Of a stretch of DNA of 6,084 bases, positions 1 to 5,889 are shown in pieces (the first letter of the stretch is position 1; each line of letters starts with the position of its first letter). The stretch lies in assembly GCA_934320845.1 (NCBI GenBank), contig CAKRFU010000052.1, forward strand, positions 1 to 6,084, in the 5' to 3' direction. The DNA comes from an uncultured Lachnospiraceae bacterium. GTDB lineage: Bacteria; Bacillota; Clostridia; Lachnospirales; Lachnospiraceae. A program made the position numbers and the translations under genes. The notes beneath the pieces were generated by a model that saw only the letters and a program-made list of their open reading frames with translations, made no database searches and was not told the DNA's origin.

Positions 1-125
1 ACCGTCTCAACATGAGTATCAAATCAAAACATATCCCCACAAAATTACGGCAATATGGGCAATATTTATACAGTAGTAAGACCGCTCGTACATCCCTTGT
101 CCCACAAAATTATGAATAAATTTGT
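1..125 (-). repeat. Tail-unit copy A, leader part only (cut by window edge)
   Basis: Positions 1 to about 80 align without gaps to 2569-2648 at close to 88 % identity by eye, and weaker similarity continues to about 105-125. It is the upstream, mostly untranslated part of the same unit that is complete at 2232-2697. On the minus strand the last codons before the edge read GDMF, stop, FDTHVETV, which resembles the RlmD/RumA motif DMF...HVETV. The stop here is TGA (24-26). By homology the ATG of the tail frame would lie about 4 bases beyond the left edge, so the tail itself is not seen. The inner limit of the repeat is fuzzy because similarity fades gradually. Confidence 0.8.
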
Positions 126-134
126 AGTCATAAT
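109..134 (-). terminator. Weak hairpin downstream of module 1
   Basis: A perfect 7-bp inverted repeat (ATTATGA / TCATAAT) encloses a 12-base loop. Read on the minus strand it is followed by TTTTG. It lies about 65 bases past the flavin reductase stop and just before the conserved leader of copy A. The stem is almost pure A/T, so it is at best a weak terminator. Its position matches that of the hairpin at 2694-2718 at the end of module 2. Confidence 0.25.
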
Positions 135-197
135 CAAAATTCTAAATTTTCACTTAAAATATTTATACTCAAAAACACATTATCAGAATAATCATCT

Positions 198-749
198 TTA
201 TATTGTATCATGTGTCTTACCATAAACTCCCAATATTTGTTTATTCAATGAATAATAGTTAGGTCGAAAATATGTCACAGGGTTTAAAGACTCATGTAAA
301 TTTGTTCCACTTATATGCTCATCAACTAATTTTTCAACTACTCTTGCCACTATTAAATGATGGCTTCCCAACTCTAATACTCTTTCTACTTCACATTCAA
401 TATTTATTGGACACTCTAGTATTAAGGGAACATCTATCATTTTTCCTGGAATTTTTGTTAAATTACATTCTCTAAACTTATCATGATTTTTACCCGAAAA
501 TGTTCCACAATAATCTGCTATTTCCAGAAGATTTTCGTTAATAATATTTGCGGTAAAACATCCTGAATTGCATATAAGATTATATGAAAATCTTGTTGGT
601 TTTACTGAAATAGTTATATATTCTGGATGAGAACATGCTATACCAGACCAAGAAACGGTAAATACATTTTCTTCATTACCAAATTTTGAAGTTATCAGCA
701 AGATAGGGCACGGATATAATAATAATTTGTCTTGTAATTTCTTTTTCAT
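198..749 (-). CDS. Flavin reductase-like, FMN-binding split-barrel protein
   Basis: The 183-residue product is the full length of a single flavin reductase-like (flavoredoxin-type) domain. Family signatures are YPCPILLIT near residues 12-20, TVSWSGIACSHPEYITISVKP (roughly 31-51, the FMN-binding strand-loop), FTANI at 65-69, CGTFSGKNHDKF at 81-92 and GSHHLIVARV at 128-137. Such proteins bind FMN and reduce flavin with NAD(P)H, or act in small redox reactions in the cytoplasm; the actual substrate cannot be told from sequence. The frame could open at a GTG at 767, but the ATG at 749 is preferred. It has AAAGGG nine bases upstream and lies one base after the stop of the preceding gene, which suggests translational coupling. 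It is the last gene of a three-gene operon. Its link to the two nucleotide-related partners is unclear: it may be a functional part, or cargo acquired separately. Confidence 0.88.
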   Translation of the reverse strand: MKKKLQDKLLLYPCPILLITSKFGNEENVFTVSWSGIACSHPEYITISVKPTRFSYNLICNSGCFTANIINENLLEIADYCGTFSGKNHDKFRECNLTKIPGKMIDVPLILECPINIECEVERVLELGSHHLIVARVVEKLVDEHISGTNLHESLNPVTYFRPNYYSLNKQILGVYGKTHDTI

Positions 750-750
750 C

Positions 751-1608
751 TTATCTTTCCCTTTCACTTTTTTCCGAGATTTTATAAAAATACCAGCTCA
801 TTATTATATATAAAACAGATAAAATTACCATTATTACAATTGCCCACATTTTATTATCCATAAAACCGATTATACCAATTCCGACAGTTATTGCAAAACC
901 AAAAATTGACTGGAAAAGGGTATTTAATTTAGCTGAAGAAGTTTTCCTCTCTAATAAAGACTTTTTCTTTGGCTTTAAACGCTTTATACACTCTTGAGTT
1001 CTCTCATCATATTGCTTTCTATCGCTAGATTTAATTACAGGCAATTTATATCTATCTTCCAAAGCGAATGTGCCATTGTATGGATTTTCATTGTGATTTG
1101 TCTTTTCAACAATAAGTTGCGCTAATTTTTGATATGGGAATATCTTTAATATGGTATTTGAATTATTTTTAATCTGTAAAGCAGCAATTGAGTTTATTCC
1201 ACTTGAAAATTTCTCTTGTGTACAATGAACCGATAATCCAAAACGAGAAAAAGTACTCCTCCCACTAATTCTACCAATTAAATCACCAACCAAATTTATT
1301 CTTTCTAAGGTATCGACGAATAATAATGCTCCTGGTTTTAAATCATAGCCAGTTTCAGCATTTAATTGCACTTCCTCAAAATATTTCTCAAAATTTTCAT
1401 CCGAAAGAGTATTAACAAACTGATAATCATTTGATAAAATATAACCTTTATTATTAATTCTTAAGTCTATTGAATCATTTCCTATTTGTTCAATTGAAAA
1501 GTCATCGTAAATTGTAGTTATTAAAATGCTATCCTCACCTATATGATTTTTTAAATCCTCCTCAGAAGTACGCAAAATGCTCATTATTCCTGTCCTATCT
1601 ATTACCAT
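751..1608 (-). CDS. dCTP deaminase/dUTPase-fold protein with two C-terminal membrane helices, catalytic Glu replaced by Gln
   Basis: Residues about 40-190 match the dCTP deaminase (Dcd) fold: NDSIDLRIN at 44-52 (compare SIDLRLG), the nucleotide-binding block GRSTFSRFGLSVH at 116-128 (compare GRSSLARLGLMVH of E. coli Dcd), and a later FPYQKLAQL strand. A gapless alignment of the stretch after VH.T places the catalytic Glu138 of E. coli Dcd (in VLEFYN) at Gln145 (in ALQIKNN). The phosphate-binding Arg/Ser residues remain. Deamination is therefore probably lost and nucleotide binding kept. A charged linker (about 195-228, KPKKKSLLERK) leads to two hydrophobic helices at about 231-250 and 253-275, an extension that housekeeping Dcd lacks. 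The start ATG has AAGGAG nine bases upstream and overlaps the end of the kinase gene by 14 bases. I infer a membrane-attached nucleotide sensor or effector; a divergent active enzyme remains possible. Confidence 0.85.
   Translation of the reverse strand: MVIDRTGIMSILRTSEEDLKNHIGEDSILITTIYDDFSIEQIGNDSIDLRINNKGYILSNDYQFVNTLSDENFEKYFEEVQLNAETGYDLKPGALLFVDTLERINLVGDLIGRISGRSTFSRFGLSVHCTQEKFSSGINSIAALQIKNNSNTILKIFPYQKLAQLIVEKTNHNENPYNGTFALEDRYKLPVIKSSDRKQYDERTQECIKRLKPKKKSLLERKTSSAKLNTLFQSIFGFAITVGIGIIGFMDNKMWAIVIMVILSVLYIIMSWYFYKISEKSERER
759..764 (-). promoter_or_regulatory. Ribosome binding site deciding the flavin reductase start
   Basis: AAAGGG on the minus strand lies nine bases before the ATG at 749, inside the last codons of the Dcd-like gene. 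The GTG at 767, which would add six residues, has no such sequence at a proper distance. This supports the shorter protein. Confidence 0.6.
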
Positions 1609-2194
1609 TTTTTCTTTCTCCTTCTATGTAATTTATAATAACATTGCACTTTTTTTCTATGGGCAACTCTTCTGGTATTAATTCGATGTTCATAAACTCA
1701 GCTAGGCTCGAATTAATAGTTTTCAAATATGCACTTTTAGTAGTCTTTAACCATTTTAGTGATTTTTTATTTGAATCTCTAATTTGTCCCTTTTTGGGGT
1801 CTACATCAAGTATAAATACTTTCTGTGGGAATAATTTTACTTCAAAAAAAAGTAATATTGTCAACAGCCTGTTATTTTCTAAAGCTTTAGGATAGAAATA
1901 GCATATATTACTTAAAAAACATCTATCCATAATTATAATTTTATCTCTACTTTTATTATTAATTTTAAATAAAATATAGTTTTTGTAACTAAGTAATAAA
2001 TATATAGGAACTTGCAACATATAAAATTTCTGCATAATTGCACTTGACACTATCCTATCTATAAACTTTCCTTTATGAGTTCGTTTATAAACTATACTTT
2101 TTTCGCCAAAGTAACGACAAATTTCATTAATTAATGTTGTTTTACCTGATCCATCTATACCCTCTATAGCCACAACAATTTGACTTTTATTCAA
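1595..2194 (-). CDS. Thymidylate kinase-like P-loop nucleotide kinase
   Basis: The 199-residue product has the length and motif order of thymidylate kinases: a P-loop EGIDGSGKTT at 11-20, the DR motif at 90-91 (IIIMDRCFLS, compare the DRY/DRF substrate-base motif), a strand FILDVDP at 127-133, and an arginine in the short lid region (QIRD, 137-140). Members phosphorylate dTMP or a related nucleoside monophosphate with ATP. The segment between the P-loop and DR motif is unusually hydrophobic (YMLQVPIYLLLSYKNYILF, about 58-76), and the overall divergence suggests an accessory rather than housekeeping kinase. Translation starts at a TTG with AAAGGAGG six bases upstream; no ATG fits better. It is the first gene of a compact operon: its 3' end overlaps the Dcd-like gene, and a flavin reductase-like gene follows. 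I infer that it makes or alters the nucleotide that the Dcd-like partner binds. Confidence 0.85.
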   Translation of the reverse strand: MNKSQIVVAIEGIDGSGKTTLINEICRYFGEKSIVYKRTHKGKFIDRIVSSAIMQKFYMLQVPIYLLLSYKNYILFKINNKSRDKIIIMDRCFLSNICYFYPKALENNRLLTILLFFEVKLFPQKVFILDVDPKKGQIRDSNKKSLKWLKTTKSAYLKTINSSLAEFMNIELIPEELPIEKKCNVIINYIEGERKNGNR

Positions 2195-2200
2195 CTAATT

Positions 2201-2208
2201 CCTCCTTT
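2201..2208 (-). promoter_or_regulatory. Strong Shine-Dalgarno supporting the TTG start of the kinase gene
   Basis: AAAGGAGG on the minus strand lies six bases before a TTG at 2194. A near-perfect ribosome binding site at ideal spacing makes the non-ATG start credible, and the protein then begins nine residues before the P-loop strand, as expected for this family. Confidence 0.75.
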
Positions 2209-2216
2209 AACCCAAT

Positions 2217-2244
2217 ATTATAGATATCACTTTAAATAACTCCA
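2217..2244 (-). promoter_or_regulatory. Probable promoter of module 1
   Basis: A perfect -10 box TATAAT lies at 2222-2217 on the minus strand. Sixteen bases upstream is TGGAGT (2244-2239), a three-of-six match to TTGACA, so the -35 element is weak. Transcription would start near 2210, just before the kinase ribosome binding site. The -35 region lies inside the last codons of the tail frame of copy B. Confidence 0.5.
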
Positions 2245-2564
2245 TAATATCTCAAAGCATCCTTTATCGCTTCCACTTTCTCTGCCGTTGGATGTTTCCT
2301 CGGTTGTTTCAATTCCTCTACCGCATTAGGAGCATCATACATCGGCAACCCTAAATCTTGTTTTACTTCTGCGATATATGCGGTATGTACTTTGAAGCCG
2401 TATTTTTCTTCTATGTACTCCTTAATCATCTTGTAGGTTACTCGCTCTTTTGGCTTGTAGCTTTCTGCTCTTTTTTCGATATTATCAAGAGGAATTTTGC
2501 CCTCACCCTCGCCAAACTCCACTTTTACATTGATTACGCTGTCAGGTTTTTTGTGGGAAAGCAT
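2232..2564 (-). CDS. RlmD/RumA-type rRNA methyltransferase C-terminal tail, free-standing fragment
   Basis: The 110-residue frame resembles the C-terminal extension that I know from clostridial proteins annotated as 23S rRNA (uracil-5-)-methyltransferase RlmD/RumA. It contains no SAM-binding or catalytic part. An acidic glycine-rich start (EFGEGEGKIP, 17-26) is followed by a segment with helix-turn-helix-like character (VTYKMIKEYIEEKYGFKVHTAYIAEVKQDLGL, about 42-73) and a conserved end (APNAVEELKQPRKHPTAEKVEAIKDAL). In the same frame upstream, separated by a TAA at 2592-2594, are GDMF and FDTHVETVV, which match the end of the methyltransferase core (DMF..T.HVETV). It is thus the 3' piece of a methyltransferase gene, cut off by a stop. 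No good ribosome binding site precedes the ATG. It may be a silent remnant or a small expressed nucleic-acid-binding protein; conserved synonymous-rich divergence from copy C favours protein-level constraint at least in its ancestors. Confidence 0.75.
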   Translation of the reverse strand: MLSHKKPDSVINVKVEFGEGEGKIPLDNIEKRAESYKPKERVTYKMIKEYIEEKYGFKVHTAYIAEVKQDLGLPMYDAPNAVEELKQPRKHPTAEKVEAIKDALRYYGVI

Positions 2565-2697
2565 TACTACCGTCTCGACGTGAGTATCAAATTAAAACAT
2601 ATCCCCACAAAATCACGGAAATATAAGCAATATTTCTACAGTACGTATACTGTTCATGCATCCCCCTTTCCCGCAAATACATAACTGATATAAATTT
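2232..2697 (-). repeat. Tail-unit copy B, complete direct-repeat unit
   Basis: This is the only complete copy of a unit that occurs three times in the same orientation. Its upstream part (2569 to about 2690) matches copy A at 1 to about 120. Its downstream part (2232-2426) matches copy C at 5890-6084, with about 28 differences in 195 bases by eye, including an identical 38-base stretch. The unit consists of about 130 bp of untranslated leader followed by the 110-codon tail frame. Similarity stops at or within a few codons of the tail stop codon and fades in the leader near the hairpin at 2694-2718. It looks richer in G+C than the genes on either side. Confidence 0.85.
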
Positions 2698-2718
2698 TGC
2701 ACCACCTTGATGCAAAAT
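2694..2718 (-). terminator. Hairpin directly after the YhcG-family gene, possible terminator
   Basis: A perfect 8-bp inverted repeat (ATTTTGCA / TGCAAAAT) with a nine-base loop begins at the base after the TAG stop of the YhcG-family gene. On the minus strand it is followed by TTTATAT. The stem has only two G-C pairs and the T-tract is short, so termination would be weak. It also marks the boundary between module 2 and the leader of tail copy B. Confidence 0.4.
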
Positions 2719-3744
2719 CTAATCTTCATTACCACTATTTTCCTCCAATGCCTTAATAGATTCCAATGCTTGATATTCCTGTTTTAATTCACGCAGCAAT
2801 TCTTCCTCGCTTGGTAAATACAATTTGTATTTTGAAGCAAAAATCTGTGTTTCATTTTCAGGTAACGTATACTTAACTACAGACTCACTTTTATCTGCAC
2901 ACAATACGATACCAATCGGCGGGTTGTCTCCTTCATTCATAAGTTCCCGCTCATAATAATGAACATACATCTGCATTTGCCCTAAGTCCTGATGTGTTAA
3001 GTCCCCAACTTTTAAATCTATCAGAACAAAACATTTTAAAATATAATTATAAAATACAAGGTCAATTCTAAAATGACGTCCATCAAAGGTTATTCTTTTC
3101 TGCCTTGCGACAAATGAAAACCCTCTACCAAGTTCCAAAAGAAATTTCTGCAAATGTGTAATTAACGCTTGTTCTAAATCGCTTTCATAAAAATCATCAT
3201 TAGATTTCAGTCCAAGAAACTCCAACACATATGGGTCGCGGATGACATCTTCTGGTTTTTTCGCCGGTTCTAATGTCTGTATTTCCTCTGCAACTTGCTC
3301 TTTATTTTTACTGGACAATAGCCTTTCATAAAAGAAAGAATTTATCTGACGCTCAAGTTGTCTGGTACTCCATTGGGATTTTACAGCTTCCTGCATATAA
3401 AATTCTCGTGCATTTTCATTCTCCACTCGCATCAAGAGCCGATAATGCGTCCAACTTAATTCGCTACGCAGTGCGTAGCCATTTGGAAATGTCAAATAAA
3501 ACTGCCGCATATTTTTCAAATTGGCAACGGTAAATCCTTTTCCAAAATCTTGAGTCATTTGCTTCGATAATTCTTTCAATAAACCTGTCCCATACTCCGC
3601 CTTTTCATTACCGCCCTGTTCTTCAATGATTGATTTTCCTATATTCCAGTAAGCTTCAACCATTGCGAAATTAGCAGTTTGATAAACTTTAGTTCTTGCT
3701 GAAATTAGAATTTCCTTGATTTCGTTATAAAAAGATGCATTCAT
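2719..3744 (-). CDS. YhcG/DUF1016-family PD-(D/E)XK nuclease
   Basis: The 341-residue product matches the full length of the YhcG (DUF1016) family. The N-terminal DUF1016_N region spans about 8-150, with A-x-W-x-IGK (31-37), YGTGLLKELSKQM (51-63), the LSWTHYRLLMRV signature (96-107) and W-STRQLERQI (125-134). The C-terminal nuclease domain (about 168-325) shows DPYVLEFLGL (170-179), E191 in DLEQAL, D228 in FRIDLVFYN, D243-L-K245 in LIDLK, and Q256/Q258 in GQMQMY, which form a complete PD-(D/E)XK active-site set. The family often sits in restriction-modification and other defence loci. The ATG has GGAG eight bases upstream and lies 69 bases after the GHKL-nuclease gene with no terminator between them, so the two are probably co-transcribed. 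Nothing in it looks broken. The nuclease fold is clear; the DNA target is unknown. Confidence 0.92.
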   Translation of the reverse strand: MNASFYNEIKEILISARTKVYQTANFAMVEAYWNIGKSIIEEQGGNEKAEYGTGLLKELSKQMTQDFGKGFTVANLKNMRQFYLTFPNGYALRSELSWTHYRLLMRVENENAREFYMQEAVKSQWSTRQLERQINSFFYERLLSSKNKEQVAEEIQTLEPAKKPEDVIRDPYVLEFLGLKSNDDFYESDLEQALITHLQKFLLELGRGFSFVARQKRITFDGRHFRIDLVFYNYILKCFVLIDLKVGDLTHQDLGQMQMYVHYYERELMNEGDNPPIGIVLCADKSESVVKYTLPENETQIFASKYKLYLPSEEELLRELKQEYQALESIKALEENSGNED

Positions 3745-3813
3745 CTTATCAACTCCATCCTTTCATCTACAAATTATTTATTAGCCCTTCTTCTTGAATT
3801 ATCAAGTTACATT

Positions 3814-5832
3814 TTACAACACTTTTGCAACAGCAATTTTCGTAAGAGTATCCGCTTTTTCTCGCCCTTCAGTATCACTTACTTCTGCCATTAATTCATT
3901 TGCCACCCGCTCTCTATCATACTTCAATCGTTCTAACATCGGTTTATGCTTTATTTCAAAACTCTTAAATATATCATCCCAGGTAAGTGCATATACTTCA
4001 CAATTATCAACTTGGAATACTAACCCAACTTTTCCTTTATCTTCAAATGCTTTATATTGGCTTTTAACATAATCATCTACTTCTTTACATACGGCAATAA
4101 ACTTCCATTTCCGTAATTCACTATTGAATTGAGGCTGTCTTCTAACGTAATCCATATAATCTTCTACTTGGCGTAATACTTTTTTCGTTAACGGAACTCT
4201 CGGTGCTTTCAATTCAACAACAATATTTTCTTCCAGCGTTGTTTCAAATGTTGTTTCGATATTTCGCGTATTACACAAAAAAATGTCCATACGTCGTTCA
4301 TTTTCCGCATCTGAATTTAATTTTGCTGTAACATCCTCTTCTCCATACAAAATATTCCTATACTGCTCCAATGCCTTTTGCATTCTCTGATCAGCGCTTG
4401 CCAAATTGTACTGTTCACCAAAAAGCCAAAAATGTCGTTCTACAATCTTCTGCACATGATCACGTTCATTTGCAAACTTTGTCAAATCATACACAATACT
4501 TTTTAATAATTCTATTACTTTATACCTATCCTCAATAAACTTGATAGTATCAATGATATTCTCCAAGGATGTCTTTTTTAATATCATTGAAAAATCAGTT
4601 CTCTGCTGAGGTGATAATTCCACAACCTGCTCTATTATAGTTAAAACATTTTCTCTCTCTTCAGAGCTCAAAAGCAAATTCAAAAAACCTAATAACGATT
4701 TTTCTTGAATTTGTTTTAATTTATGAAAAATTAGTGGCTCCAATTTAAAAATTTCTTTTGTTACCCTCTTCAAATCATTCTTACGCATTTGTCCATATAC
4801 ATCATCTGGAAATTCCGGGAACGTTTTTCTTTCTGTTATCATTGCTTCAACTGCTTCTTCTGCTTTATCTGATAAATATACACTGATTTTTTTCTCAATA
4901 AGCATTTGAATCTCTTTATGCAATTTTTTCAGAATCTTTTTCTCATCTGGATATTCGAACATATTAATTTGGGTATCATCGTGATCACCTATAACATTTT
5001 CCTTATCATCAAAAAATTCTGACTTCACAAACACACTATGATTAAAGTTAACCGTATTCCGATTAAAAGTTGTAGTTCGATTTCCTTTCAACACGTTTTT
5101 GTCATCAAAATAATAACAACAGAATTTTTCAGAGATTGATTCCTGCCATACAACTAAGTTAATCTCAAATCTATATTCTTCAATTGTAACCATAGATTTT
5201 TCGCTCAACTCTGTGTTTATATACTTTTCATAATCAATCTTTTCATCATTAACTACTATTTCTACATTCTTATTTTTATATAGGTACAAAAACCAAGCAA
5301 AATCTTTAAGTAATGCTGGCTCTATTATTTCAAAGCCCATATTCTCCGCAGTTAATGTATTTATATTGGTAAATTTCACTTCTGTTCCGGTTTCTTGTCT
5401 GTCAGATAACTGTGGTTCAGAACAGTCAATCACCTCTTTTTTATCACTTGACATAGCAATATCATATTCTTTATATACATCGTTATCTTTATAAACAGTA
5501 TGCCACTCTGCATTATTAGAAAAAGCAATAAAAGAGAATCTACCTTTACCCTTATTTGCCTTGGATTTTATTTGTAATGACAGTAAATTCTTCTTTGATG
5601 CCAGAAAAGCACCAAAGGTCTCCCCCAATTCATCGTAATTTATTCCATCACCATTATCCTTTATAATTAATTCCTTAACTCCAAACGCTTCGTTAAGTGT
5701 ATATTCTATACTAACTTTTTTAGCATTAGCTTCAAAACCATTCCAAATATATTCACTTATAGCAGCTTTGTAATCACTTGTGATTCCAGAAGAATCAATA
5801 CTCTGATTTTTAACGCTTACAGGTATAATCAT
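3814..5832 (-). CDS. GHKL (Hsp90-like) ATPase fused to a Shedu-like (DUF4263) PD-(D/E)XK nuclease
   Basis: The 672-residue protein has an N-terminal GHKL ATPase domain: N-box SEYIWNGFEANA (26-37, with E27 and N31), G1 box DNGDGI (59-64), G2 box GKGRFSF (95-101), and TGTEVKF (148-154) closing the fold. The middle (about 170-450) is helical and charged, without a family I can name. The C-terminal part resembles Shedu nucleases: ERHFWLFG (465-472), RMDIFL (514-519, D516), VVELKAP (538-544, E540-x-K542) and QVEDYMDYV (555-563), a complete PD-(D/E)XK set. I infer an ATP-gated, dimerising nuclease with a likely anti-phage role. The frame extends to an ATG at 5853, but the ATG at 5832 is preferred because GGGAGG lies eight bases upstream of it. 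It is the first gene of module 2, before the YhcG-family nuclease. No membrane segment is seen. Confidence 0.88.
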   Translation of the reverse strand: MIIPVSVKNQSIDSSGITSDYKAAISEYIWNGFEANAKKVSIEYTLNEAFGVKELIIKDNGDGINYDELGETFGAFLASKKNLLSLQIKSKANKGKGRFSFIAFSNNAEWHTVYKDNDVYKEYDIAMSSDKKEVIDCSEPQLSDRQETGTEVKFTNINTLTAENMGFEIIEPALLKDFAWFLYLYKNKNVEIVVNDEKIDYEKYINTELSEKSMVTIEEYRFEINLVVWQESISEKFCCYYFDDKNVLKGNRTTTFNRNTVNFNHSVFVKSEFFDDKENVIGDHDDTQINMFEYPDEKKILKKLHKEIQMLIEKKISVYLSDKAEEAVEAMITERKTFPEFPDDVYGQMRKNDLKRVTKEIFKLEPLIFHKLKQIQEKSLLGFLNLLLSSEERENVLTIIEQVVELSPQQRTDFSMILKKTSLENIIDTIKFIEDRYKVIELLKSIVYDLTKFANERDHVQKIVERHFWLFGEQYNLASADQRMQKALEQYRNILYGEEDVTAKLNSDAENERRMDIFLCNTRNIETTFETTLEENIVVELKAPRVPLTKKVLRQVEDYMDYVRRQPQFNSELRKWKFIAVCKEVDDYVKSQYKAFEDKGKVGLVFQVDNCEVYALTWDDIFKSFEIKHKPMLERLKYDRERVANELMAEVSDTEGREKADTLTKIAVAKVL

Positions 5833-5840
5833 AATATTCG

Positions 5841-5846
5841 CCTCCC
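5841..5846 (-). promoter_or_regulatory. Ribosome binding site deciding the GHKL-nuclease start
   Basis: GGGAGG lies eight bases before the ATG at 5832. The upstream in-frame ATG at 5853 has no such site and overlaps the expected transcription start region. The seven extra residues (MIWEANI) would be read from the Shine-Dalgarno itself, so the shorter start is chosen. Confidence 0.75.
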
Positions 5847-5854
5847 ATATCATA

Positions 5855-5863
5855 AGTATACCA
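5855..5863 (-). promoter_or_regulatory. Possible extended -10 promoter of module 2
   Basis: TGGTATACT on the minus strand fits an extended -10 element (TGn followed by TATACT, five of six matches to TATAAT). No good -35 box is seen at 16-18 bases upstream, which extended -10 promoters can tolerate. Transcription would begin near 5848, just before the GGGAGG site. It lies between the stop of tail copy C and the GHKL-nuclease gene. Confidence 0.4.
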
Positions 5864-5889
5864 TTATTTCTAATAGTACGCTCATGATT

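Noticed and set aside
136..150. Inverted repeat AAAATT-CTA-AATTTT after module 1
   Set aside because: All stem pairs are A-T and such repeats are frequent by chance in sequence this AT-rich.
272..475. Plus-strand open frames at 272-475, 1644-1895, 3273-3533 and 3794-4072
   Set aside because: Each lies antisense to a well-supported minus-strand gene with clear motifs, and none shows a recognisable family.
1595..2194. Housekeeping tmk gene
   Set aside because: The TTG start, the operon with a membrane Dcd-like protein, the hydrophobic middle segment and the location between repeat units point to an accessory homologue instead.
2638..2653. Palindromic ACAGTA-CGTA-TACTGT in the leader of copy B
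   Set aside because: The matching part of copy A keeps only the first arm, so the hairpin is not conserved and is probably chance.
2358..2684. Plus-strand open frame of 108 codons across the tail unit
   Set aside because: It is antisense to the tail frame and the conserved leader, has no recognisable protein features, and follows from the open character of the opposite strand.
3793..3806. Hairpin CTTGA-TAAT-TCAAG between the two nuclease genes as a terminator
   Set aside because: The stem has only five pairs and no T-tract follows on the minus strand, so it does not argue against one operon.
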